From a virus: DNA of 37,515 nucleotides. How positions within the stretch are numbered: position 1 is the first letter of the stretch; every line of letters starts with the position of its first letter. The translations under genes and the position numbers were made by a program. Below, piece after piece: positions 7,021 through 14,633 of this stretch. The notes under the pieces were generated by a model, which did not search any database, was not told the DNA's origin, and was given only the letters and a program-made list of their open reading frames with translations. Location of the stretch: positions 1 to 37,515 of the IMG/VR virus record IMGVR_UViG_3300031774_000059; one strand, 5' to 3'.

Positions 7021-8411
7021 CTTCTACTCCCAAATGTTGTGTATAATCCAGTATACTTTTCAATCATATCATGTAATTGGTCTACATATATACCTTTAAG
7101 TTTCTTTATGACCTTGAATTGATACTTGTATATCTTTCCAAATGTTAAGTTGTATAAATCTCTACCTCTGTCTAAATCAATAATGATGTGTGATACTCTC
7201 TTTGAATTTCTACCGATATGTAGGATTAATCCATCTTTACCGATACCCTTTGATTTCACACCCATTAACATTTCAAATTTTCTACCACCAAGTTGTTTCA
7301 TTATCTCTTGTGCCTGAGATTGACTAACACCCTCGTTTACGGATTCTTTTTTAGAGTAATCAGGATCTAACTTTCTCATCTTGATTAGAATATCACGGAT
7401 TCTTTCTCTATCAATACTATCGCCCGTGAAAGTGTCATTTGAATACTTTTTGAGATAAACTGAAAGGGCTTTGTTTATATCTCCAACTTTCAAATCTCTA
7501 CCTTTCTTATCAGGATAAATACCTTTTTTTCCGTAGAAATCACCCATGTATTTGTAAAATGGTATTAGATTTTCTTTTATAGACCTACCTTCGTCCATTT
7601 CTTCATACCCACTACCATATGGTGCTGATTTACCATCGTGATTAGGTGCTACATTTTCATTAGCCCATAATGATGACATTATTTCAGCCTTTTTGGTGGA
7701 GTTGGCTTTCTTGTACATCTTTGTAACCATATCGTAATATCTTAATTTTTCTGTGGCGTCTTTTTCATTATCACCTTTTTTCATCAAATATTGTTTTATC
7801 TTATCTTGTTCCGATTCATTTATGGATTCAAATCCTAACATATCTGCCGCTACTACCCAATTTGCGTCATCACCTTTTGATTTGTCTAATGGTATTAGTC
7901 GAACTCTCTTGAATGACCTTTTTAAAAATTTTTGTAGTTTCTTTGCTTCTCTATCATCATCTAAAAAATAACTCAAACTACCACTACCAGTATACATACT
8001 CACAACGGATTTTATACCTAATGACTTTGCTAATTTTTGCATCGTCTTTTCCATATTGTAATTTGGATTTGCGTGTGGTATTGATTTCTCTTTTATATCT
8101 TCTTTCTTCAAACGACTTTTTTCTGCTCGTCCTCTGTTTTTAGATTGTGATTCAAATCCCACTATCTTTCCCCCTTTGTGTGAGGCATCTTTACCATCAC
8201 CATTTCCATAAGTACCTTTCTTACGATTGTACTTATTTAATTCTGCTCTGTATTTTTTAGCCTTAGTGGATGAACCATATTTAGCATACTCTTTTTTGTA
8301 ATCTCGTTTCTTTTCCTCACCGAGACTAACAATTTCTTGTTTGACTATATCATTAATGTATTCTTTCATACGCTTATTGTAATCGTCCAAAGGTTCTTCC
8401 TCGTGTTTCAT
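7017..8411 (-). CDS. Large basic core-region protein with possible interrupted N-terminus
   Basis: A 464-residue, lysine-rich protein read from ATG 8411. Residues about 50-100 contain KGTYGNGDGKDASHKGGKIVGF and similar Gly/Lys-rich sequence. There are several sites fitting the prohead protease rule, such as ESINE/S near 200 and ESVNE/G near 360, which would cut it into pieces. The segment IPHANPNYNMEKTMQKLAKSLG opens a compact domain, and the last 100 residues (KFEMLMGVKSKGIGKDGLIL) form another. ATG 8411 has no ribosome site. An upstream ATG at 8465, overlapping the previous stop as TAATG, is in frame but interrupted by TGA at codon 8 (8442-8444). Function unknown. Confidence 0.75.
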   Translation of the reverse strand: MKHEEEPLDDYNKRMKEYINDIVKQEIVSLGEEKKRDYKKEYAKYGSSTKAKKYRAELNKYNRKKGTYGNGDGKDASHKGGKIVGFESQSKNRGRAEKSRLKKEDIKEKSIPHANPNYNMEKTMQKLAKSLGIKSVVSMYTGSGSLSYFLDDDREAKKLQKFLKRSFKRVRLIPLDKSKGDDANWVVAADMLGFESINESEQDKIKQYLMKKGDNEKDATEKLRYYDMVTKMYKKANSTKKAEIMSSLWANENVAPNHDGKSAPYGSGYEEMDEGRSIKENLIPFYKYMGDFYGKKGIYPDKKGRDLKVGDINKALSVYLKKYSNDTFTGDSIDRERIRDILIKMRKLDPDYSKKESVNEGVSQSQAQEIMKQLGGRKFEMLMGVKSKGIGKDGLILHIGRNSKRVSHIIIDLDRGRDLYNLTFGKIYKYQFKVIKKLKGIYVDQLHDMIEKYTGLYTTFGSRR

Positions 8412-8465
8412 CCAAACTGGATGTTCTTCACCACTATATGGTCAAGTATGGTGGCCATCTTTCAT
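8412..8465 (-). pseudogene. Likely lost N-terminal extension of the 464-residue protein (in-frame TGA)
   Basis: Reading from ATG 8465 gives MKDGHHT, a TGA stop (8444-8442), then PYSGEEHPVW leading in frame into the M at 8411. The TAATG overlap with the gene before it is the junction type used repeatedly in this genome, so 8465 looks like the original start. TGA differs from a Trp codon by one base. A recent nonsense change, a sequencing error or re-initiation at 8411 would all fit. Confidence 0.45.
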
Positions 8466-8653
8466 TATTTTATAATTTTTTTAACCTCGGTGTAGAATTT
8501 ATTTAATTCTTCTTCCGATAAGTTCTTTAAATTTTGTTCATTTACTGAATTGACAATGGATTTAATTTTAGATTCTGTTTTTTGCTCTTCATTAGTTTGA
8601 AGTCTAAACTTTCTCCAATTTTTGTTCATTTTAAATGTATCAGCTTTATTCAT
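8465..8653 (-). CDS. Small unknown helical protein
   Basis: A 62-residue charged protein, mostly helical by composition ([18 protein letters not shown] at the start, NLSEEELNKFYTEVKKIIK at the end). The ATG overlaps the previous stop as TAATG and has a weak AGGG site. It lies between two core-type proteins. I do not recognise it. Confidence 0.6.
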   Translation of the reverse strand: MNKADTFKMNKNWRKFRLQTNEEQKTESKIKSIVNSVNEQNLKNLSEEELNKFYTEVKKIIK

Positions 8654-9135
8654 TATAATCCCTTTTTGACTTTTCTAACATATCTCATCAATTCACTTGG
8701 TTCTATATTTAGCTGTTTAACAACACGACCAAGTATTGCTGTTACCCTTCTACGATTAAGTCTAGCACCTTGTACTGCGTTAAGAAATTTCTTTAAATAT
8801 CTTTCTATTTGTGCAGGTACAGGTTGGTCAAACTCATCAGCCTCTACTATATTTTTAATTTCGTTACGAACAAGCTTACGAATTGCATCTTCTTTTACAG
8901 AATCCTTCTTGATAGCTTTAGCAACTACTTTTCTACGATTTTTTAGATAATCATCAGTTTTATCTGAATCACCATCGTTATCCACATCATCATCCTCTTT
9001 ACCGACAGCATCTAAATCTTCTTTAAATTTATTCTCTTGGTGTTTTTTCATTACACTACTGAAAGTAGGAAGTGCTTCACCAAACTCTCGTTTGAGGACT
9101 TTACTCTCACTTATTAATTTTGTTAGTTTGGCCAT
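8653..9135 (-). CDS. Putative packaged/core protein with REFG...LPTF module
   Basis: A 160-residue protein with tag [20 protein letters not shown] (cleavage expected after LISE10). It continues [13 protein letters not shown], matching the N-terminus of the protein at 6152-6553. An acidic stretch ([15 protein letters not shown]) is followed by a basic C-terminal half with [19 protein letters not shown] and [16 protein letters not shown], probably a small helical bundle. AGGAG precedes the ATG. It follows the protease gene by one base. A prohead-core or internal protein is likely from tag and position. Confidence 0.75.
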   Translation of the reverse strand: MAKLTKLISESKVLKREFGEALPTFSSVMKKHQENKFKEDLDAVGKEDDDVDNDGDSDKTDDYLKNRRKVVAKAIKKDSVKEDAIRKLVRNEIKNIVEADEFDQPVPAQIERYLKKFLNAVQGARLNRRRVTAILGRVVKQLNIEPSELMRYVRKVKKGL

Positions 9136-9136
9136 T

Positions 9137-9757
9137 TTACTCTCCTCTAATTATGTCGTTTATAATACTTTCAACTTTACAATACTTACCACAGGTTCTA
9201 CCTTCGGTAATTGGTATTTCGTTTCCAACACTTTCTTTCATAGGATATAAGAAAGCTCCGTGTGTGGATGGATTTGATACGAAATCAAAAGCTATTAATT
9301 CGAAATCATCTCCTACTTGTTGTCCATCACCCTCACTCATTGGTTGAACTGAACCCATTCCACGAGAACTGATACCCAACTTAATACCTGCTTTAAATAA
9401 TTCTGTTAATATATTACCACTTGGTGTTCCAAGAACCTCGACCGTACCGACTAAGTTCTTACCTTCCCAATGCATTTCGGTAATATTATGAGATACATTC
9501 TGTAAATTAACTACTGATGATTCAGGATGGTCTAACTCACCCATTGCACGTTTCTGTTTGATGAAACCCTCATCATACTTACTCGATTCTCTTGCCAAAA
9601 TCTCATGTGGATAGACTCTACCATTTTGATTCTTAGCATCTGACCTCTGCAATACACCATGAACCACTAAACGACCATTATTCTGTTTAATTGATTCGTT
9701 TATCTGTTCTCTTGAAATCTCAAAAGGTAAATAATCTACTATTAATTGTTTTGACAT
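9137..9757 (-). CDS. 21: Prohead protease, T4 gp21 family
   Basis: A 206-residue serine protease that matures the T4-type prohead by cutting scaffold, capsid and internal proteins after (L/I)-x-E. The length matches T4 gp21 (212). Visible motifs are [10 protein letters not shown] (45-54), GELDHPES with catalytic His77, and GISSRGMGS with the serine at 130 or 131, in a herpesvirus-type protease fold. EQINE/S near residue 21 and PITE/G near 185 fit the enzyme's own specificity and may be self-cleavage sites. The start has AGGAG. It lies between portal and scaffold, as in T4. Confident. Confidence 0.93.
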   Translation of the reverse strand: MSKQLIVDYLPFEISREQINESIKQNNGRLVVHGVLQRSDAKNQNGRVYPHEILARESSKYDEGFIKQKRAMGELDHPESSVVNLQNVSHNITEMHWEGKNLVGTVEVLGTPSGNILTELFKAGIKLGISSRGMGSVQPMSEGDGQQVGDDFELIAFDFVSNPSTHGAFLYPMKESVGNEIPITEGRTCGKYCKVESIINDIIRGE

Positions 9758-9767
9758 TATATTACTC

Positions 9768-10568
9768 CTATCTCTTTAATCTTTGGTAGAATTCTGAAAA
9801 TTGATATTTTGGTTTTGATTCTACACTTTCATTGATTTTACGATATTCTTTACCATCTATTGTAAGAGTTTCTTGGTCTAATTCTTTTCCAGTTCTTCCA
9901 GTTGGTTTATCATATTTTTTACCTGTATATGGATCTGTACCTCCAGTTTCACGGGCTTTCTTTTGTTTATACAATAATTGTGCATTTTGGTCATCTCCAA
10001 ACACATCACTTTGTGTGCTAACTTGTATACCATAATTTTGCCTATCACCATCTTGATAAATGTTACCTTGTGCATCTACACCCACCATCATTCCATCTTC
10101 TTTGTCTTTCCATTGAATAATAGTTTGACCATTATCTGCTTCTTGTGTACCTTGTAATTCTAATCTATCTGGATCTTGAGTACCACCGATTTTACTTAAT
10201 ACACTGGATCCCATTCTTTGTGTATCTTTATCGTCTTTAATTGGTTTTATACCTGCATCTTTTCTATCTTCCGCATCTCTTGAATCTTGTGCGTCTTGAG
10301 TTTTCATATCATCTGCTTCATCATCAGCTGCTCTATCAGCATCATTACGAGGTTTTTGCCATCCCCCACCACTTTGATTTCTTGTTCCAAAAATAGAATC
10401 CATATCATCAGCAGTCCAACTTGGTGCTGCAGATGGTTCATCTTTCTTTTTCTTTTTTGCCGATTGTGCTTTTTTCGAATTAGGATTACTTTTTAAGTAT
10501 TTTGCCTGTCCTTCAGGACTTAAATCACTCCACCAATCTTCTTTAATTATTTTTTTAAATTTTGACAC
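9768..10568 (-). CDS. Putative packaged/core protein with WWSDLSPEGQ motif
   Basis: A 266-residue hydrophilic protein starting at GTG 10568 with GGAG upstream. The tag is MSKFKKIIKE, then DWWSDLSPEGQAKYLKSNPN, a short motif I recall at the N-termini of marine phage proteins. A long, low-complexity Asp/Lys-rich linker follows. Residues about 135-200 (TQEADNGQTIIQWKDKEDGM and GNIYQDGDRQNYG) look folded. The C-terminus has KINE/S, a further protease site, and a short helical tail. The composition suits a core protein that is cut during maturation. Function unknown. Confidence 0.72.
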   Translation of the reverse strand: MSKFKKIIKEDWWSDLSPEGQAKYLKSNPNSKKAQSAKKKKKDEPSAAPSWTADDMDSIFGTRNQSGGGWQKPRNDADRAADDEADDMKTQDAQDSRDAEDRKDAGIKPIKDDKDTQRMGSSVLSKIGGTQDPDRLELQGTQEADNGQTIIQWKDKEDGMMVGVDAQGNIYQDGDRQNYGIQVSTQSDVFGDDQNAQLLYKQKKARETGGTDPYTGKKYDKPTGRTGKELDQETLTIDGKEYRKINESVESKPKYQFSEFYQRLKR

Positions 10569-10577
10569 GCTAATCTC

Positions 10578-10916
10578 CTATCTCATAAAATCATATTCTT
10601 GATTTTTAAAAATTTGTTCAAATTCTTCTACATAATCCTTTGCTAACTGCTTTCTTTGTCTTTTTGGGAAAACATCTAAGTGATTTCCACCGTATGACCT
10701 AACATATCGTTTTGCACCATCGTCAATTAGATACATGAATGCTTTTTGGGCTAATGTTTTACGATAATTACCCTTTTTCTTCTTTTTTGACAAATTTTTC
10801 AATATTGGCATGTATCTTTGTCTATATAGACTCGAATCGTTGTCAATGTAGAGTTTTAGCTCTCCCATTTCTTCCGAAATACTTGCCTCTGTTAATAAAT
10901 CTCCGAGTTTTATCAC
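10578..10916 (-). CDS. Conserved small phage protein with capsid-targeting-like tag
   Basis: A 112-residue protein starting at GTG 10916 with a GAGG site. The tag MIKLGDLLTEAS is one of the clearest in the window (LLTE10/A). The rest (LKLYIDNDSSLYRQRYMPIL, LAQKAFMYLIDDGAKRYV) is a helical, basic domain that I recall as a conserved protein of T4-like marine phages near portal and protease. The start overlaps the end of the previous gene by 4 bases. By position it might replace T4 gp67/gp68, but I cannot show homology. Confidence 0.75.
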   Translation of the reverse strand: MIKLGDLLTEASISEEMGELKLYIDNDSSLYRQRYMPILKNLSKKKKKGNYRKTLAQKAFMYLIDDGAKRYVRSYGGNHLDVFPKRQRKQLAKDYVEEFEQIFKNQEYDFMR

Positions 10917-11101
10917 TTATCTTTCCTCATCATAATATCGTGTCTTAATTCTTCAAGTTTTTTAATCCACGCAGTTAACTTTTCAATCATATAGTTTTTA
11001 TCAACATCTTTGCTCTGTATTTCAGTATGCCATCTCTTTAGCATCGTTGAAATACTGAACAAAGAGTCCATAAAAGACTTTTTGTTCTGTTCGAATGTCA
11101 T
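10913..11101 (-). CDS. Small helical protein in the prohead-core region
   Basis: A 62-residue protein (MTFEQNKKSFMDSLFSIST at the start, then a helix with KLTAWIKKLEELRHDIM). No clear ribosome site precedes the ATG. It lies 5 bases after the previous gene and overlaps the next by 4 bases. I do not recognise it. Position and length would suit a small prohead-core protein, which is only an inference. Confidence 0.6.
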   Translation of the reverse strand: MTFEQNKKSFMDSLFSISTMLKRWHTEIQSKDVDKNYMIEKLTAWIKKLEELRHDIMMRKDK

Positions 11102-11106
11102 AATCT

Positions 11107-11823
11107 TTAATGTAGTTGTCCAACCTTATTAGCTAAATTAACTAATCTCTCACTTATTTTACTTAAAGCCTTATGTGTATTCTTCCAATATGACCTTGAG
11201 TCAACATTTAACTCATTTTTTAATTTTACATTATACTTGACAACTCGTTCTAACTCTGATAGATTATCACGAGTCTCTCTCATTGCCATTCCAATTTTTT
11301 GCTTGGGTGTTAAGGTATTATCATTTCTCCAAGCGTGATATCTACCTTCAGTAGTTAAATGTGGATTACTTTGAGCTCCTCTGTTCCAACTATTCATTAA
11401 CTTACTAAGTGGTATAAGATGTTTTTTAACATTTTTCATTAAAATTTTTCCATCGGTCTTATCACCTTTTAATTTAGTGATTTTATCAGCTATCTTAATA
11501 CATTTGTCATTGAAATCTTGTAGAGCATCAGTAAATTCTAAGTAAAGATTATTAGAATTTTTCTTTTCTTCACTTACTACCGATTCTTTTCTTAACTTAG
11601 GGTCCTCTGGTTCGAAATTATCAGTACCGATGGTCGGATCGTGGTGTCCACCATCAAATCCAGCCTTTTTCTTTTTCTTACCCGCCTTTCTTTTCTCACC
11701 TTTAAATGCAAGTGGTGTTTGATATTCACCACCGGCTGTTGCAGTAGAATTTGCCTCATCCAATTCGTTTTTAATTAACTCACGAATTAAATTAAGAAGT
11801 GTATCTCCGTTAGGACGCGACAT
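11107..11823 (-). CDS. Putative head-core protein with EANSTATAGG...TPLAF module
   Basis: A 238-residue protein with AGGAG 7 bases before the ATG. Near the N-terminus LLNLIRELIKNELDE/A resembles a longer capsid-targeting tag. It runs into NSTATAGGEYQTPLAFKG (about 25-42), a module shared with the protein at 4767-5783. A lysine- and glycine-rich linker follows, then a helical C-terminal half (ALQDFNDKCIKIADKITKLK, then KALSKISERLVNLANKVGQ). It overlaps the preceding gene by 14 bases. Function unknown. Confidence 0.72.
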   Translation of the reverse strand: MSRPNGDTLLNLIRELIKNELDEANSTATAGGEYQTPLAFKGEKRKAGKKKKKAGFDGGHHDPTIGTDNFEPEDPKLRKESVVSEEKKNSNNLYLEFTDALQDFNDKCIKIADKITKLKGDKTDGKILMKNVKKHLIPLSKLMNSWNRGAQSNPHLTTEGRYHAWRNDNTLTPKQKIGMAMRETRDNLSELERVVKYNVKLKNELNVDSRSYWKNTHKALSKISERLVNLANKVGQLH

Positions 11824-12676
11824 TCCTCAACTCCTTTATAAGTTCATAATACCTCATTAGTGCAACAACTTGTTTATCCTTAACTATCTTACCTTTTGTT
11901 ATAGAGTCTACTTGATTTATAGCCTCCGATAATTTAATTTTTGTGATATCATCTGAGACTTTAGGTAAAATCTTACTTAGAATTTGTTTTACCTTTATAA
12001 TTTCACCATTTACGAATTCTCTAAGAGAATTAGTATTAGAAATGTTATTAATGTACTCTTTTAGAAGATTTCTTTGCATAGAGTTTAACTTTTTATACTT
12101 ACCGTTGAAGTTATCTACCATTAACTGATAAGAAAGTAATCTTAAATCTTTATCTTCGTTCTTAAATTCAGAAATGACCTTACTATCTTTATTTTTAGAC
12201 TTAACTTTATTACGAGTAATGTGTTCTATGATAGAAAAGTTACTTTCAACTTCATTTACTGGATCAAATATTGGTGTAGTTTCACTAATAAATGATTTAT
12301 ATATAGAAGCATAAACCTTATAATTAGGTATTCTTGCTCTAAAAAAATCCTCTACGTTATAATTTGATTTAATCTCTCTAATAAGATTATATTTTTCAGT
12401 ACGCAGTCTTTTATTCTGTAATTTTTCTCTTGACTTTAAGACAGCCTCTACTAATTTTTCTGCCTTGCGGGTAGAATTGTAATTTTCTTTAAGTAAAACT
12501 TGATAGAGTTGATTCTCTTTACCAAGTTCTGTATTCTCATTAAAGAATTTTTTTAGCATTTCTACTGATTTACTCTTTTCATCACCATTCATTATATCTA
12601 CGGTGATTTGACGAGATATTAACTCAAAGAGTATTCCTGTATTCTTTATTTTCGAGTGTTTGACACGTTGGGCCAT
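11810..12676 (-). CDS. Conserved head-region protein (KNTGILFELISRQIT family)
   Basis: I choose ATG 12676 (288 residues) because AGGAG lies 7 bases upstream; the ATG at 12682 is almost touching that site. The protein begins MAQRVKHSKIKNTGILFELI and continues SRQITVDIMNG, a signature I recall in marine T4-like phages next to the portal. It is helical throughout, with a basic middle part and no membrane segment. A promoter-like motif lies about 30 bases upstream, so this gene probably leads a transcript. Probably structural or core-related; exact role unknown. Confidence 0.75.
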   Translation of the reverse strand: MAQRVKHSKIKNTGILFELISRQITVDIMNGDEKSKSVEMLKKFFNENTELGKENQLYQVLLKENYNSTRKAEKLVEAVLKSREKLQNKRLRTEKYNLIREIKSNYNVEDFFRARIPNYKVYASIYKSFISETTPIFDPVNEVESNFSIIEHITRNKVKSKNKDSKVISEFKNEDKDLRLLSYQLMVDNFNGKYKKLNSMQRNLLKEYINNISNTNSLREFVNGEIIKVKQILSKILPKVSDDITKIKLSEAINQVDSITKGKIVKDKQVVALMRYYELIKELRNVAS

Positions 12677-12707
12677 ATTCATGCTCCTAAATTGTATATT
12701 TCTTCAT

Positions 12708-12718
12708 CTATAAATATA
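12708..12718 (-). promoter_or_regulatory. Putative late promoter motif, copy 4
   Basis: The minus strand reads AGTTTTTATATTTATAGATG between the portal stop and the next gene. It matches copy 1 over 11 bases (TATATTTATAG) and the following ATG. Its distance to the start codon at 12676 is about 30 bases. Confidence 0.5.
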
Positions 12719-12740
12719 AAAACTTCTAATAATTCATCAT

Positions 12741-14621
12741 TTAAGTATCACTTTTACCCGATGATACTTCATTCTTATATTCTTGTTCTACATCAGAAGT
12801 TTCTGTAATTATTTTTACTTCTTCTTTACTGACTTTACCTAAATCTTGTTTTAATTTATCAAGGTGAGCTAGTGCAAGTCCGTACTTTGGACTACCACTA
12901 CTACCTTTTCTCTTATCGTGAGAACCTAATGGATCACGACCTCTTACACTTGAATCCTTCTTGTGTTTAGGTCCTTCCTTTGGACGACCACTTCCTGGCC
13001 AACCATCTTCTGGTATATCCATATCTAATTCACGACTTGTTCTTCCTGTTCTTGCTCCTGGTGGTTGAGGTCCAGAAAATCTCTGTCCTTCTCCATCACC
13101 CATATTATTCATCATCGCCCCTTGAGTTCCAACTGCTTCTTCACTTTGAACAGGATCATTACCTTCCATTTCAATCTGTGACCATCTAAATTTCCGTTTT
13201 TGGTCTTTTAGTAATCCAAGTCTGACTTTTTCTTTTTCTTCTTCTGAAAATTTAAACACATTATCATAAATCCACTCTGTGTCTGCTATTTTAGAATCCA
13301 TTAGACTTGAAGCAAGACTCTGTTTGTTATTCCACAACTCAATCTTTTCTTCTTCGTAAATCGTAGATGGATTTTTTAAATTTAATTCAAAATCAACAAG
13401 GTCTGCATCTGTATATCCTTGTGAATACAAATGAACTATTGCAATCTTTGTTAATTCACTCGTAACGATTCTCTGTATTCTTTCAATTGTTCTTGCAAAC
13501 CTTACATCTTCTGCTGCTAATGTTGCCTTACTACCAGCGGCTTCATCATAACCAAGAAAGGCCTTTGGTATCTTTAGGGATGCCATTAATTTATTTCTTA
13601 GGTATTCAATATCATCTACTGCCTCATATGTTAGTCCTGCTAAACTATCAATCTGTGTTCCACTATCTCCACCTCGAACAGGTAGGAAAAAATCTTCTGT
13701 AAGATTTTGTATGTTGTATTTTAAATTATAATCACCAGTTGTGGTATCTATGACAGGAGCCTTTTTCATTTTATTAACAATCTTTTGCATAAAATTTTCG
13801 ACTTCTGCGGGTGGAATATTTCCAATGTCAATCTTAAACACTCTCTTTTCTGGTGCTCTCATAATTCTATGAATCAACATAGCATCTTCCATAAGAGATA
13901 ATTGTTTCCAAATCTTACGACCACCTTCTATCATACCTTTACCATATGGTATAAAATTTGCATCTGATAACAAACGAAAATGTGCAATTTCAAAATTTTC
14001 CATTTCCTTATTTTGACTCATTGAAGAACTATGTCTCGAATCTCCATCCTCAACAATAAACTTTGTTCTATACGGATTTTCTGGATCTTCTCCCTCAACA
14101 CGAGTAACATCATATGCTGAAAGTGGTACTACATTGGTAACTCCATACTTTTCTTTTATATCTAAGTAGAGATAAAAATCTCCATACTTACATAGGTTAC
14201 GAACCCACGGCCAAAGATTAAATTCTATATTCAATACATCATAAAATAAATTATGTAGAATATCATGAATATTCTCATTTTCAGTTTGAATATCTAATAC
14301 TTTACCATACTCATTTTTCATTGTTGATTCATCAGAGTAAATATCTAACGCACTTGATATGATAGCATCGTTATCCATTTCTTCGTAATCTCTAAATAAA
14401 GCCAATCTTTGGGCTTGAAAACTAATTGCCTGTGATGCTCCGTACCCACCAGTATTCATATTGGTGTGTAGTCTTGACCACCTATCTACAAGACTATTTT
14501 TCTGAGCACTTTGTACTCTGTCTGTATCGGCAATCTTTAACTTTCTACCACCTGCATGTCTTACGATTACATTTGTAGAAAAAAGTCGTGTTAATCTTGC
14601 TCTTAAGCTTGTTTGTGCCAT
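12741..14621 (-). CDS. 20: Portal vertex protein, T4 gp20 family
   Basis: A 626-residue protein forming the dodecameric portal through which DNA is packaged. It shows the family's conserved features: FRDYEEMDNDAIISSALDIY (about 75-94), SDEST, the stem/crown segment with LMEDAMLIHRIMRAPEKRVF (about 243-262) and the clip/wing part with YLRNKLMASLKIPKAFLGYD (about 345-364). It is about 100 residues longer than T4 gp20 (524). The extra C-terminus is rich in Gly, Pro, Lys and Asp, and ends KIITETSDVEQ, which holds a possible protease site (IITE/T). GAGG precedes the ATG. It follows the terminase directly; the sheath and tube genes that separate them in T4 are absent. Confidence 0.94.
   Translation of the reverse strand: MAQTSLRARLTRLFSTNVIVRHAGGRKLKIADTDRVQSAQKNSLVDRWSRLHTNMNTGGYGASQAISFQAQRLALFRDYEEMDNDAIISSALDIYSDESTMKNEYGKVLDIQTENENIHDILHNLFYDVLNIEFNLWPWVRNLCKYGDFYLYLDIKEKYGVTNVVPLSAYDVTRVEGEDPENPYRTKFIVEDGDSRHSSSMSQNKEMENFEIAHFRLLSDANFIPYGKGMIEGGRKIWKQLSLMEDAMLIHRIMRAPEKRVFKIDIGNIPPAEVENFMQKIVNKMKKAPVIDTTTGDYNLKYNIQNLTEDFFLPVRGGDSGTQIDSLAGLTYEAVDDIEYLRNKLMASLKIPKAFLGYDEAAGSKATLAAEDVRFARTIERIQRIVTSELTKIAIVHLYSQGYTDADLVDFELNLKNPSTIYEEEKIELWNNKQSLASSLMDSKIADTEWIYDNVFKFSEEEKEKVRLGLLKDQKRKFRWSQIEMEGNDPVQSEEAVGTQGAMMNNMGDGEGQRFSGPQPPGARTGRTSRELDMDIPEDGWPGSGRPKEGPKHKKDSSVRGRDPLGSHDKRKGSSGSPKYGLALAHLDKLKQDLGKVSKEEVKIITETSDVEQEYKNEVSSGKSDT
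12743..12769 (-). terminator. Stem-loop at the 3' end of the portal gene
   Basis: AAGTATCA (12743-12750) is perfectly inverted as TGATACTT (12762-12769) around an 11-base loop, overlapping the last codons of the portal gene. A T-rich run follows only after about 20 bases, so it is not a classic terminator. It may be an attenuator or RNA-processing site before the promoter-like motif at 12708. Confidence 0.4.
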
Positions 14622-14633
14622 TTTATCCTCTTA

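Noticed and set aside
8442-8444. TGA read as tryptophan (alternative genetic code)
   Set aside because: TGA clearly ends other genes here (for example at 23949, 30574 and 35287), so genome-wide recoding is unlikely.
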